This document shows, piece by piece, positions 35,989 through 46,262 of a stretch of DNA of 64,000 nucleotides (positions are counted from its first letter, which is position 1; each line of letters opens with the position of its first letter). Under the pieces are notes generated by a model. It was not told the origin of the DNA. It was given only the letters and a program-made list of their open reading frames with translations, and did not search any database. A program made the translations under genes and the position numbers. Source of the stretch: Rhodocytophaga aerolata. Lineage in GTDB: Bacteria; Bacteroidota; Bacteroidia; Cytophagales; 172606-1. The DNA lies in contig NZ_JAUKPO010000027.1 in the NCBI RefSeq assembly GCF_030503435.1, positions 1 through 64,000 of the forward strand. Direction: 5' to 3'.

Positions 35989-36660
35989 TTAAGTAAAAGG
36001 ACGACCCCTTTCATTGATAATCTCAAAATTTACCTTTTCGAAAAAAAAAGAAGAGGGTTCAGACAAAGTAGCTATTGCACAACAATAGTTTTGAAAAAGA
36101 TTAATTTCTTTAACATACCATGTTTTTTTTTCAACTCGTACAGTTCCAAACTTAGAGGCATTAATTAATTGTAATGGTAGTGACAATCCTTTCCCTTCTG
36201 CTTTGATAACACTTTCTTTTACTGTCCAAAGCCTGAAAAAGTCAGTTAGCGGATCAAGAGATACCCTTAATTGATTCATTTCCTGCTCGGAGAAAATTGT
36301 TTTGAAATCATCTAAGTCTACCTGCTCAATTTTCTCAATATCAATTCCTATTTCCTCTTTATAAAAAGCACAAATGACGTACTGTCCAGAATGGGAAAGG
36401 TTAAAGAAAACACTAGAGTCTATATAAGCCTTTCCGTAGTGATTTAGCTGAAGTTTTGATAAGCAATCTTCTTCATATCGATGATACTTCAATCCTTCCC
36501 ATATTAGTAATTTTCCTAGCACGAAAGCCTGCCGATCCTGCCATCTTCTATATGTAGAAACCTGATCTTTGATCTTTTGGGTTAAAAAATTAGTATAGGT
36601 TTCTAAAAGGCTTTCATACATGCAATAACTATAATCAGTGTATAAAACTAAAACAGACAT
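35989..36660 (-). CDS. Sfp-type 4'-phosphopantetheinyl transferase
   Basis: 223 residues. The hallmark motifs are present: FNLSHSGQYVICAF, then GIDIEKIE with the metal-binding Asp and Glu, and RLWTVKESVIKAEGKGLSL. The order and size are those of the Sfp/AcpT group, which transfers phosphopantetheine from CoA to the serine of carrier domains. The gene diverges from a two-protein NRPS 1.2 kb away whose two PCP domains (Ser about 553 and about 1072) need exactly this activation. In Staphylococcus the pyrazinone synthetase AusA has its own such transferase, AusB, next to it. It may also serve other carriers in the cell. Confidence 0.93.
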   Translation of the reverse strand: MSVLVLYTDYSYCMYESLLETYTNFLTQKIKDQVSTYRRWQDRQAFVLGKLLIWEGLKYHRYEEDCLSKLQLNHYGKAYIDSSVFFNLSHSGQYVICAFYKEEIGIDIEKIEQVDLDDFKTIFSEQEMNQLRVSLDPLTDFFRLWTVKESVIKAEGKGLSLPLQLINASKFGTVRVEKKTWYVKEINLFQNYCCAIATLSEPSSFFFEKVNFEIINERGRPFT

Positions 36661-37396
36661 TTACTAAATCATCTTTAGACAAACTTACCATTTGGATCTT
36701 TTAAGATACGGCATTTTATAATGCACTTTTGAAGGAAGCCTATTCAAAAAAATGTTTGATCAATATTAAATTTTTTACCTTATGCGCTAATAAACGGTGG
36801 CTAATGAAACTACTCAACAACTAAACCCTATCACCGTGATATTTCTCCATCTCGTTCGACTTTAAATTTTGGGATGCCTAAAAAATTTTGGAGGGAACCT
36901 TTAAACGATTTAATACCATAGTTTGGAGTTTCTTTTACTGAATGAGTCAGTATAATAGAGTTTGATTAAGTTCTCATGTCTTTCAGATATGTATTTTACA
37001 CTAATCCTACTTAAGAGCATATGTAAGTAAAAGCTCGCAAAAAAGCAAAATAAAATATACCTATACTGATTTATAAGTAATAAAATCAATTACAAAGGCT
37101 ATTACCTCTGATAGCCGGAAGCGACAGGAACATATCTCCTCCGCTTTTCTTGTAAATATTTAAAAAATATTACATCTCATCCAAAGCGAATACATTAGCT
37201 CAAGGGGATCGAAATTGTGATTTTATCATATACTGACTTATTTTAATCTTTAAGGGAAAGTATGAAAACCTTTATTGAAATAATTCCTCTAAACGATGCT
37301 TTCTATGCCAGTATAAGCAAATAATCCTCTAAAAATTCTCATTAACATAAGTTTATCGTTGTACACAAAACAAAATTAAAATTATCTTCTTTAGCT
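36661..37396. other. AT-rich divergent region upstream of the NRPS locus
   Basis: 736 bp between the transferase start and the STAS-like gene, without any credible reading frame or RNA gene. It must hold the promoter of the transferase and of the STAS-like gene and possibly of the NRPS. No regulator gene and no recognised operator was found. Confidence 0.45.
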
Positions 37397-37792
37397 ATGA
37401 TCCAGTTTAAAAATGAATTTGTAATAGTGGAATTAGTAAACAATTCTACTGCTATATTATTGACATGGAAAGGGTTTATACCTAGCCAGAAATATAGAGA
37501 AGCGCTAGATAAATCTTTAGAGATAACCCAAAAGTACAAGATCAAAAATTGGATTTCTGATATCAGAGAAATGAAAGTGGTTGCCGTAAAAGATCAAGAA
37601 TGGGCAGGTACTGAATGGCTGTCTAAAGCCGTAACCGCTGGTTGCTACAAGAAGCAGGCAGTGATTATGCCAGAAGATGTTTTTGGGCAAGCTTCTGCAA
37701 AGAATATGATCACAACAGTTACCGTAAAGAACCAGCAAATTGAGATACAAAATTTCACAAACTTAGAAGAGGCCAAAAAATGGCTGTCATAA
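37397..37792 (+). CDS. STAS/SpoIIAA-like small protein (Bacteroidota type)
   Basis: 131 residues, soluble. The order of elements, strand-strand-helix (TAILLTWKGFIPSQKYREAL), strand (KIKNWISDIREMKVV), helix, strand (KQAVIMPED) and a last helix (NLEEAKKWL), fits a SpoIIAA/STAS-like fold; the Asp of SDIREM corresponds to a conserved acidic site in such proteins. No catalytic role is known. It lies 110 bp before the NRPS genes on the same strand, so it might be a regulator of the locus or unrelated. Bacteroidota carry many of these of unknown function. Confidence 0.6.
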   Translation: MIQFKNEFVIVELVNNSTAILLTWKGFIPSQKYREALDKSLEITQKYKIKNWISDIREMKVVAVKDQEWAGTEWLSKAVTAGCYKKQAVIMPEDVFGQASAKNMITTVTVKNQQIEIQNFTNLEEAKKWLS

Positions 37793-37901
37793 AGTAAGCA
37801 TGCGGTAGTTCCCTTCATCATTTTTCCAACGCCTTGGTTCAGGTGGAGCATTTCTTTACCTAGGAAATCTTACCCGAACTAACTTATTTTAATTAGTAAC
37901 A

Positions 37902-40900
37902 GTGAAAATTATTAACAAGTTGTCACCTGCTCAGGTGACAGGTGATCAGCTATTGACTATTGCCAAGAATGAGCGCATCCATTCTATTTTTGAGGCCATT
38001 GCCTTAGAATATCCAGATGCAGAAGCAATCGTTCATCAGCAGCAAGCTATTACTTACAAATTATTAAATGAAAAAGCCAATTTTGTTGCCAGGTGCCTAC
38101 TTGAAAATGGCATAGAAAAAAGTGAAATAATAGCCGTAAAGTTAGATAAAGGGATCAACCTTATTGTTGCTATCCTTGCTATTATGAAAGCTGGCGCTGC
38201 TTATCTACCCATAGATCCTACCTATCCTGCTGTACGAATTAAGTATATGTTGGAAGACAGTAATGTAAAATATTTAATTACTTCTTCTACTTATTTAGGC
38301 AACCATCCGGAGGTTAATGAACTCAACATTGAAGAACAACAAGGCCAACTGGAAGATGCTACTTCCTCTCATACAGATGCACATAGCTTAGCTTATCTGA
38401 TTTATACATCCGGCACAACAGGAAATCCAAAAGGAGTGATGGTTGAGCATGCCGGATTTATCAATATGTGCCTGTATCAGATTTTTACCTATGGGCTGGG
38501 CTTGAACGAACGCGTACTACAGTTTGCCTCCATTTCGTTTGATGCATCTGTCTATGAAATTTTTATTGCCCTGCTATCCGGGTCTACTCTAGTAATTATT
38601 GATAAAGACACCATCTTAAATAAAAAGCAATTTTTAGCGTATATAGACAGGAAAGAAGTAACCTTCTTATTGCTTCCGCCTGTCTTTCTTAACTCCCTTG
38701 ACCGTCCTGATTTTAAAACAGTCAAAACGATTGTTACGGCAGGAGAAGCATGTAATATGGCTGATGCGCTTTATTATAGTCAGAAGAAAAGTTATTTCAA
38801 TGCTTACGGGCCTACGGAAGCTTCTGTGTGTGTTTGTCTCTATCAGGTAATACCCGATCAGGAATATGGAAAGTATATTCCTATTGGAAAAGCAATCCCT
38901 AATATTAGATTCTATATTCTCAATGAAGACTTAGATCCAGTAAAAGAGGGGGAAACAGGTGAACTCTATATAGGAGGAATAGGCCTTGCGAAGGGGTATA
39001 TCAACAAACCCGAACTTACTCAAAAAGCATTTCTTCATGAGACAAAAAAATTAGGAGAGCGCGTATACCGAGCAGGTGATATTGTAAAAAGAAGTGAAGA
39101 TGGAAACCTAATTATCTTTGGAAGAAAAGACGATCAGGTTAAAATATTAGGACATCGGATAGAACTAGGGGCCATAGAACATACCCTGTTGCAAATAGCC
39201 ACTATCAACAACGCACATGTATGTGTATTTGAGCACGAAGGCGAAAAATTCGTGTGTGCCTATTTCATCAGCTCTGAGCAAATCTTGGGAGAGCATCTAC
39301 GAGGAAAATTATTGGAAAAACTACCTGCGTTTATGGTGCCTCAATGGTTTATTCAGGTACCTGAATTTAAGATGACTCAAAATGGAAAAATTGATAAAAA
39401 AGCACTACCCTCTCCTTTTGAAATCCATGATTCTCTCTCGATAGATTCCCCAGAAACATTAAAAGACACCTTAGGCAGAGTATTGGATATCTGTAAAGAA
39501 ATGCTGGGTATACAGCACTTAGATGGATCTGACAATTTCTTTCTCATGGGCGGCCATTCTCTTAAAGCTGCTAGACTTTCTGCTTTAATTAATAAAGAAT
39601 TTAACGTAGAGTTATCTGTATCGGACATCTATAAAAAACCACATATTACCCAAATTCATGACCTTATAAAAACGGGCCGCAAGTCTGCTTATGAAGCTAT
39701 CGTGCCCGCACCAACTAAAAAGTACTACGCCACTTCTGCTGCGCAGAAAAGGATGTACATCATGAATAGTACCGACAAGGTGGATATAAGCTATAATGTG
39801 TCAATTGTATTGCAATTTGAAGAAAAAGTCACGAAAGACACGGTGGTATCAGCTCTTAAGACCTTGTCTAACCGGCATGACGTCTTGCGTACTAGGTTTG
39901 ATATTCAGTTTGATGAGATAGTACAGCAAGTTTTGCCAGAAGTAACAGTCAACTTATTAGACGGAGGCATAATAAACCTCCATGAACTATCACAGAAAGC
40001 CAAAAGAGTAGTTCGTCCTTTTGATCTGAAGCTAGCACCAATTCTAAATGTGTGTTATTTTGAAATTGCCCAGGGCGGCGTAGCAGTGGTATTTGATACC
40101 CACCATATCATTGCGGATGGAACGTCTATGGGCATATTGATCAATGAGTTTATCCGGCTATTGAATCAGGAAACGTTGCCAGAGCTTTTGCTGCAATACA
40201 AAGACTATGCAGAATGGGAAAATAGTCACTATTCAAAAAGTGAGTATTTTCATGAGCATGAGATGTATTGGCTGACTATCTACAAAGATATTCCTAAACT
40301 CAGAATGCCTGTAGAAGCTAAACCAGAGATCCAAAACTTTTCAGGCGAAAGACTGTCGTTTACCATAGATAAAGAGTTATCTGCCCGGCTAAAGAGTTAT
40401 GCGTTTACAATGGATGCTTCCATCTATCAATTATTGCTCTCCATCTATTATTTACTACTTTCCAAATATACCAATCAGCAAGACATAGTAGTAGGAACGG
40501 CAGTAGCTAACAGGAGGAAAGAGGAAGTACAGCAAATGATGGGAATGTTTGTAAATACACTTGCCTTAAGAGCTACCATTCCTGCAGAAATATCTTTTAA
40601 CCAGTTTGTGAAAAATATAAAGAACATGGTATTGGAGGCTTTTGACTATCAGGAGTATCCATTCGAACTGTTAATCGCTAAACTGGGATTAAGCGGAAAT
40701 GATAAGAAAATACCGTTAATCGATACCTTATTCGTTGTTCAGAATATTGACTTTTTCAATAACCAGGCTATTCCCGGCTTGACTTTAAAATATGAAAATG
40801 CGACAGCCACTTCTAAGTTTGATTTCTCTTTTTTAATTGTTGAACAAAAAGAATCATTTGTACTAGAAGTAGAATATAACACAAATATTTACAGCAAAGA

Positions 40901-41069
40901 CTACGTTACTCAGCTTGCTGAAAATTTTATAGCGTTAGCTGGTAAAGCCATTGTTTCCCCATCTGCACTTCTGGAAGAGATAACCTTGATTGACAATAAA
41001 AAAATGTCACAGTTGAGAACACAGCTTATGGCAGAAAACACAATAGAAGATGTAGAATTTGACATCTAA
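37902..41069 (+). CDS. NRPS module 1: adenylation - carrier - condensation
   Basis: 1055 residues, GTG start at 37902. The adenylation domain spans about 25-510 with A3 at 163-177 (YLIYTSGTTGNPKGV), A5 (NAYGPTE) and A10 (NGKIDKKAL, Lys about 500). The carrier domain at 525-600 has GGHSLKA with the pantetheine Ser about 553. The condensation domain at 605-1050 has an intact HHIIADG at 734-740. Aligning by eye on GrsA, the pocket residues are D, A, Y, L, V, A, A, V, C, closest to those of Phe/Tyr/Trp-type domains; treat as tentative. It loads the first amino acid, which its own condensation domain joins to the second amino acid held on the next protein. No epimerisation or starter condensation domain is present. 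Confidence 0.93.
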   Translation: MKIINKLSPAQVTGDQLLTIAKNERIHSIFEAIALEYPDAEAIVHQQQAITYKLLNEKANFVARCLLENGIEKSEIIAVKLDKGINLIVAILAIMKAGAAYLPIDPTYPAVRIKYMLEDSNVKYLITSSTYLGNHPEVNELNIEEQQGQLEDATSSHTDAHSLAYLIYTSGTTGNPKGVMVEHAGFINMCLYQIFTYGLGLNERVLQFASISFDASVYEIFIALLSGSTLVIIDKDTILNKKQFLAYIDRKEVTFLLLPPVFLNSLDRPDFKTVKTIVTAGEACNMADALYYSQKKSYFNAYGPTEASVCVCLYQVIPDQEYGKYIPIGKAIPNIRFYILNEDLDPVKEGETGELYIGGIGLAKGYINKPELTQKAFLHETKKLGERVYRAGDIVKRSEDGNLIIFGRKDDQVKILGHRIELGAIEHTLLQIATINNAHVCVFEHEGEKFVCAYFISSEQILGEHLRGKLLEKLPAFMVPQWFIQVPEFKMTQNGKIDKKALPSPFEIHDSLSIDSPETLKDTLGRVLDICKEMLGIQHLDGSDNFFLMGGHSLKAARLSALINKEFNVELSVSDIYKKPHITQIHDLIKTGRKSAYEAIVPAPTKKYYATSAAQKRMYIMNSTDKVDISYNVSIVLQFEEKVTKDTVVSALKTLSNRHDVLRTRFDIQFDEIVQQVLPEVTVNLLDGGIINLHELSQKAKRVVRPFDLKLAPILNVCYFEIAQGGVAVVFDTHHIIADGTSMGILINEFIRLLNQETLPELLLQYKDYAEWENSHYSKSEYFHEHEMYWLTIYKDIPKLRMPVEAKPEIQNFSGERLSFTIDKELSARLKSYAFTMDASIYQLLLSIYYLLLSKYTNQQDIVVGTAVANRRKEEVQQMMGMFVNTLALRATIPAEISFNQFVKNIKNMVLEAFDYQEYPFELLIAKLGLSGNDKKIPLIDTLFVVQNIDFFNNQAIPGLTLKYENATATSKFDFSFLIVEQKESFVLEVEYNTNIYSKDYVTQLAENFIALAGKAIVSPSALLEEITLIDNKKMSQLRTQLMAENTIEDVEFDI

Positions 41070-41139
41070 CCATTCTTTCAATTTTACGGAAATCATCAAT
41101 TGAACCCTTGTCGTGAGGGAATAAAATCAACCATGTCTT

Positions 41140-44100
41140 ATGGAAAATATTATAGAAAAAAATCATTTATTATCCTTGCCAGAATTTGTAAGATCCAAAA
41201 AATACTGGCAAGAAGAGTTTGACAGTAAACTAGAAGCAACCAGATTACCATACAGTTACTTTCAGACACTCGATTATGAAGAACAAAAGTACAGCTTCTC
41301 ACTAGATACAGCTGTATTGGCACAACTGGAAAAAGCATCTAAAGGAAATTTAGAGGCTATGTTCATTATTTTAGTGGCTTCTTATAGAATTTTATTATAT
41401 AAATATTTAGGCCAGCAAGCATTGGAATTAGGTATTCCTACGATGGTTCCTAAAAATCAGGCAGCAGAGTTTTTTACTGCTCAACTGTTGCCAGTTTACA
41501 CTAAAATACTTCCTGAATATAGCTTTAAGCAGGTATTAAAAGCAGAAAAAGAAAAAATTGCAGCAGCTTATCAGCATCAGCATTATCCGCTTCAGACGAT
41601 TGACGAGTATAAAACACCCAAAACGGCTGTTTTTTTTAAAAATATACACCCTTTCTATAAAGCGACAGAGTGTGATTTTGTATTTGAAAAAACAAGCGAG
41701 GGATTGGAAATACAGTGTGTTTACAATGCAAAATTATTTTCACAGGCATTCATCCAGAATTTTACCAGAAAATACCAGCATACCATTCGTTGTCTGCTCT
41801 CAAGTGCTGATGTAGCCATAGATGATTTATCAATTCTGGAAGCAGCAGAAGAAAATATGCTGTTGCATGTAATCAATGACACAGGGGCTCCCTATCCATC
41901 TGGTTCAAATCTGGTACGTGTTTTTGGGGAATGGGTAAGGAAAACTCCCGATGCTGCAGCCGTGGTATCCGTAAATGGAACCTTAACTTTCAGTCAATTA
42001 GACATTTATTCAGACAAGATTGCCAACTATCTAGTACATACGATTAAAATTGCCAACGAAGAACAAATAGGTATATTGCTGCCTAAATCTCATCATACTA
42101 TCGCTTGTATGTTGGGTATACTCAAAGCAGGAGGCTCTTACCTGCCTATTTCACCGAGATACCCGGCAGACCGGATCAGGATGATCCTCAACGACTCCCG
42201 TTTAAAAACAATTATCTCTTCCAAGGCACATATCAAGCTTTTGAATAAGCTTCAATGGGAGTGTGCAAGTTTTCAGACCTTCCTGTGTATTGACAGCCTG
42301 GACTGCCATTTAGAAAAAGAAGAAACCTCTTTTAAAAATGAGCTGAATAGCCAAAATCTGTGGGAGCATGTAGGAGAAAAAGCTACGGATGATATAGAAG
42401 GCGGTGGCTGGCAAAACAGTTATACGGGCGAAAATCTGTCCAGAGCGGAAATGAATGAGTACCGGGATAACATCATCAACAAACTAACCCCACTGCTCCA
42501 TACAAACACCCGTGTGCTTGAAATTGGTTGTGCTTCCGGTATTAGCATGTTTGAACTGGCACCTAAGACTGGCCTGTATTATGGAACAGATATTTCACGG
42601 GTAATTATTGAAAAAAACAGGCAGAAGATTAACAGAGAGGGCATAGCCAATATTAAACTTAAGAGCTTGGCAGCCCATGAAATTGACCAGGTAGAGGAGA
42701 AAAATTTTGACGTAGTGATTATTAACAGTGTGATTCAATGCTTTGAAGGACACAATTATTTGAGAGATGTACTCAGGAAAGTGGTTCATCTAATGAAAGA
42801 CACGGGGATCATCTTCCTGGGAGATATTATGGATGAAGATACCCGAGAGGTTTTTATTGAGTCTTTAAACACTTTCAAAAAGAGCAACCTAGGTAAAGGA
42901 TACAAGGTAAAAACAGATTTCAGTAATGAAATTTTCTACTCAAGAAGTTTTCTGGAAGATCTCAGATTTGATATCAAAGGTATTCACCAGACAACTTTCT
43001 CAGAGAAGATACATACCATAGAAAATGAACTTACCAAATACCGGTATGATGCCATGCTTTTTATTGATAAGAAAGCAACTCCAGCACCCGGGGTTAGGCA
43101 CAAGTATCAGCATTCGTTGCAGGAATTTAGTTCCTATTCAGAAAAGCCTTTCGTGCAAACAGAGATAAAACCTGATGCTGCGGCTCATGTAATCTATACG
43201 TCTGGTTCGACCGGAAAGCCAAAAGGAGTGATTGTTACCCATCGAAATGTACTGCGGATGGTTCAAAATACAAACTGTGTAAAAGTTGAACCTGGCGAAA
43301 AGATGCTTCAGACTGGGGCCATGGAGTTTGATGCTTCTACCTTTGAAATATGGACTGCACTCACCAATGGCGCTTCCCTGCACATCATAGATTCTGAACT
43401 TTTACTGAATGCCGAAAGATTAAAAAAGTATATCGCACAAAATCAGATTACTATTTCTTTTGTCATAACGGCCGCTTTCAATGCACTGGTAGAGCAGGAT
43501 GTAACCATTTTCGATGGGTTAAACTATGTATTGACTGGAGGTGAGGCTATGTCTACTAAGCATATAAATAAATTCTTACAGCATAACCAGTCTACCAAAC
43601 TGTACAATTTGTATGGACCCACAGAAAATACAGTTGTTTCAACGGCTCATTTAGTGAACAAGCCTTATACAGGAGCTGTACCAATTGGCAAGCCGATACA
43701 CAACTCTACATGCTATGTACTCGACACTAAACAAAGGCTAGTAATACCAGGGGCAGAGGGTGTTTTATATGTAGGTGGAGATGGCGTAGCCAAAGGGTAC
43801 TTAAATAGCCCTGAACTTACCCAGCAGCGCTTTGTGCAAAGCCCATTCAAACAAGGAGAAATATTATATAATACTGGCGACCTGGTACGATTTAATGAAG
43901 AGTATGCACTTGAATTTTTAGGTAGGGTCGACACGCAAGTAAAAGTCAGAGGGTTTAGGATCGAGCTTTCAGAAATAGAAAATGAGTTGCTACATATTAA
44001 TGGAATCAAGGAAGCACGTGTAGTGGTAACAAAGGATCAGAACGATGAAAAGTCTCTTACTGGCTATTTTACGGCTTCTACAAAAATGGACCCTGCAGAG

Positions 44101-45708
44101 GTTGCCTACCTGTTAGGTGATAAACTACCCGATTATATGATTCCATCTGCACTGATGCAATTGGATGAATTACCGCTTAATGCTAATGGAAAACTAAATA
44201 TGTTAAAGCTCCCAGACCCCATTAGTCTAAGTAAGAGTAAATTTGAAGCGCCAGCCAATGAAACAGAAAGGCAACTAGTGGAAATATGGAAGGAGGTTTT
44301 GGGAGTCTCTATAGTAAGCGTCCATGATAACTTCTTCGACATGGGTGGCCACTCATTGAAGGCAATGAAGGTGCTCCACAAACTCTCCAAAGATTTCGAA
44401 TTAAAGCTTACCACACTCTTCAGATATCCCACTATTAGGGAGCTAGCACAAAACCTTGTGTATAAAAAAGGAAATCTTCTGGAAACACTCCAGCGCCTCA
44501 AAAAAAAGCCTTTGAATGAGGCTGATAAACGTAAGGCAGAAGAGCGGAAAGTATGGTACAAAGAGAGAATGAAAAAGGATAATTTCCAAATTCCAGGTGA
44601 ACAGCAAGAAATAAGAGAAGTATTACTAACCGGAAGCACCGGGTACCTGGGTATTCATCTGCTATATGAATTACTGACTACTACAACTGCTAACGTCTAT
44701 TTATTAATTAGGGCTGAAAATGAGGCTGCTGCCAAAGGCAGGTTATTAAAAAAGATTTCTTTCTTCTTCGGATCTGAATTCTATGATGCATATAAAAATA
44801 GAATTCACCCGCTGGCTGGCGAGATGGAAAAACCATTCTTAGGTCTTCATAAAAATATCTATAAAACCCTTGAAGAAATCATTGATACCATAGTAAATCC
44901 TGCAGCCAATGTAAAGCATTACGGCCTAGAAGTAGATTACAAAGGAAATACAACTGGTGTGCAGGAACTAGTAAATCTGGCAAAATCAGGTCGCCCTAAA
45001 CGTATACACCATGTTTCTACAGCCGGCGTATCGTTTGGGCAGGAATACGTATTTAGTGAATACGACCGGGTAGAAAAGATTCCAGATGTAAATAATACCA
45101 TTTATCTGCAGTCTAAACTCGATGCAGAAAACATCATATTCAAAGCTATAGAAGAAGGTGTAGAGGCTAGTATTTATAGAGCAGGCAATCTGGTGTTCAA
45201 CAATGATACAGGAAAATTTCAGGAGAATACTGAGAATAGTGCTTTTTATATGCTATTACGCTCTTTTATCAATTTAGGCATCATGCCAGATATGAGAGAT
45301 AAGTTTTATGACTTTTCTTTTATTAACACCACCGCCGAGGCTATTATAAAGTTCGCTAAAGAAAAATCACTCATAAACAATGTATTTTATGTTTATAATA
45401 CACATACATACAGTTTACATGATCTCTATCATCAGGTAGTTAAACCTCATTTTCCACAGGTAAAATTGGTATCTTTAGATGAGTTTGCGCAACTAGTAAT
45501 GGAGAAGTATGAGGACCCTGCTACGAAAGAGTTCATTGAGCATATCCTTGTAAATATACGGATATTAGAAATTAACGAAAGTAGTGTAATGCTTGTATCA
45601 GACCGTTCACAGGCCGTTATGGATAAACTGCAAATTAACTGGCAGGAACTCAACGAACAAATGGCTACGATGATGGTTACTTTTGGCAAAGAAAAAAGCT
45701 TTTGGTAG
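41140..45708 (+). CDS. NRPS module 2: half-condensation - adenylation with methyltransferase insert - carrier - reductase
   Basis: 1522 residues, 70 bp after module 1. Residues 1-235 are the C-terminal half of a condensation domain (KYWQEEFDSKLEATRLP) without the HHxxxDG half. The adenylation domain starts about 245; between its A2 (LKAGGSYLPISPRYP, about 330) and A3 (YTSGSTGKPKG, about 686) sits a SAM methyltransferase (EIGCASG about 460). By-eye pocket residues D, A, F, F, L, G, L, V, V suggest an aliphatic residue. The carrier Ser is about 1072. Residues 1160-1520 are a thioester reductase with LLTGSTGYLGIHLL for NAD(P)H and YLQSK. It releases the chain as an aldehyde or alcohol. The order A-T-C-A-T-R is that of AusA-type dipyrazinone makers, with methylation added. 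Confidence 0.93.
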   Translation: MENIIEKNHLLSLPEFVRSKKYWQEEFDSKLEATRLPYSYFQTLDYEEQKYSFSLDTAVLAQLEKASKGNLEAMFIILVASYRILLYKYLGQQALELGIPTMVPKNQAAEFFTAQLLPVYTKILPEYSFKQVLKAEKEKIAAAYQHQHYPLQTIDEYKTPKTAVFFKNIHPFYKATECDFVFEKTSEGLEIQCVYNAKLFSQAFIQNFTRKYQHTIRCLLSSADVAIDDLSILEAAEENMLLHVINDTGAPYPSGSNLVRVFGEWVRKTPDAAAVVSVNGTLTFSQLDIYSDKIANYLVHTIKIANEEQIGILLPKSHHTIACMLGILKAGGSYLPISPRYPADRIRMILNDSRLKTIISSKAHIKLLNKLQWECASFQTFLCIDSLDCHLEKEETSFKNELNSQNLWEHVGEKATDDIEGGGWQNSYTGENLSRAEMNEYRDNIINKLTPLLHTNTRVLEIGCASGISMFELAPKTGLYYGTDISRVIIEKNRQKINREGIANIKLKSLAAHEIDQVEEKNFDVVIINSVIQCFEGHNYLRDVLRKVVHLMKDTGIIFLGDIMDEDTREVFIESLNTFKKSNLGKGYKVKTDFSNEIFYSRSFLEDLRFDIKGIHQTTFSEKIHTIENELTKYRYDAMLFIDKKATPAPGVRHKYQHSLQEFSSYSEKPFVQTEIKPDAAAHVIYTSGSTGKPKGVIVTHRNVLRMVQNTNCVKVEPGEKMLQTGAMEFDASTFEIWTALTNGASLHIIDSELLLNAERLKKYIAQNQITISFVITAAFNALVEQDVTIFDGLNYVLTGGEAMSTKHINKFLQHNQSTKLYNLYGPTENTVVSTAHLVNKPYTGAVPIGKPIHNSTCYVLDTKQRLVIPGAEGVLYVGGDGVAKGYLNSPELTQQRFVQSPFKQGEILYNTGDLVRFNEEYALEFLGRVDTQVKVRGFRIELSEIENELLHINGIKEARVVVTKDQNDEKSLTGYFTASTKMDPAEVAYLLGDKLPDYMIPSALMQLDELPLNANGKLNMLKLPDPISLSKSKFEAPANETERQLVEIWKEVLGVSIVSVHDNFFDMGGHSLKAMKVLHKLSKDFELKLTTLFRYPTIRELAQNLVYKKGNLLETLQRLKKKPLNEADKRKAEERKVWYKERMKKDNFQIPGEQQEIREVLLTGSTGYLGIHLLYELLTTTTANVYLLIRAENEAAAKGRLLKKISFFFGSEFYDAYKNRIHPLAGEMEKPFLGLHKNIYKTLEEIIDTIVNPAANVKHYGLEVDYKGNTTGVQELVNLAKSGRPKRIHHVSTAGVSFGQEYVFSEYDRVEKIPDVNNTIYLQSKLDAENIIFKAIEEGVEASIYRAGNLVFNNDTGKFQENTENSAFYMLLRSFINLGIMPDMRDKFYDFSFINTTAEAIIKFAKEKSLINNVFYVYNTHTYSLHDLYHQVVKPHFPQVKLVSLDEFAQLVMEKYEDPATKEFIEHILVNIRILEINESSVMLVSDRSQAVMDKLQINWQELNEQMATMMVTFGKEKSFW

Positions 45709-45734
45709 GAGCAAAAGACTCCGACAATCACAAC

Positions 45735-45777
45735 TAAGCTCATAAGGACAGTTGAAGTTACTGTCCTTATGAGCTTA
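45735..45777. terminator. 18-bp perfect hairpin after the NRPS genes
   Basis: TAAGCTCATAAGGACAGT (45735-45752) pairs perfectly with its reverse complement at 45760-45777 around a seven-base loop. It lies 27 bp after the NRPS stop. No strong T-run follows, but the stem alone should end transcription or protect the message. Confidence 0.75.
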
Positions 45778-45878
45778 TCCTGTTATAGGTTGTAAGAAGG
45801 TATCTTAAATGTAACTCCTCTTTCGCCAAAGCAATGAAGTATGAGCAAAGGGGGATATTTTATTACCAATATTAGTTC

Positions 45879-46220
45879 TTAGCTGCCGTTTCTGTATCCT
45901 ACTACTTTAAATAAGTAGATCATCCCTGCACAGAGTAGAACACTACAAAGCAGAGTTACTACCGGTAAAAGAAGCCCAAGAGGTAGCTGTCTATAGAAAG
46001 CAGGTAAGAAATAATAACAAACACTTACCCAAAGCGTGATACCTATAGGTAGGATAGCCAGCAGCACACAGAGTATGACTAAAAGCTTGCCAAACACCCT
46101 TGCTGAAGTCCTTTTTTTAGTTTCATCGGTAAAGCCTAGAAAAGCAAGTATCCAGATAAAAGTCAGGCAGGCAACCACTAATTGAACTATCAGTGCCAAA
46201 AATAGTAATACCTGCTTCAT
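45879..46220 (-). CDS. Small integral membrane protein, unknown function
   Basis: 113 residues with three or four hydrophobic segments: residues 4-30 (VLLFLALIVQLVVACLTFIW), 45-70 (LVILCVLLAILPIGITLW) and 82-105 (LLLPVVTLLCSVLLCAGMIY). A basic loop with KKRTSARVF lies after the first helix. No family is recognised. It lies convergent with the NRPS locus and beside the IS1182-type element, so it may be the survivor of a disrupted neighbourhood. Confidence 0.55.
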   Translation of the reverse strand: MKQVLLFLALIVQLVVACLTFIWILAFLGFTDETKKRTSARVFGKLLVILCVLLAILPIGITLWVSVCYYFLPAFYRQLPLGLLLPVVTLLCSVLLCAGMIYLFKVVGYRNGS

Positions 46221-46262
46221 AGGAGATATTGATTTTGAGAGTCTTTGGCTATAAGATCTAAT

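Noticed and set aside
37081-37396. A riboswitch or RNA gene before the NRPS locus
   Set aside because: No conserved motif of a known riboswitch class and no strong structure could be recognised.
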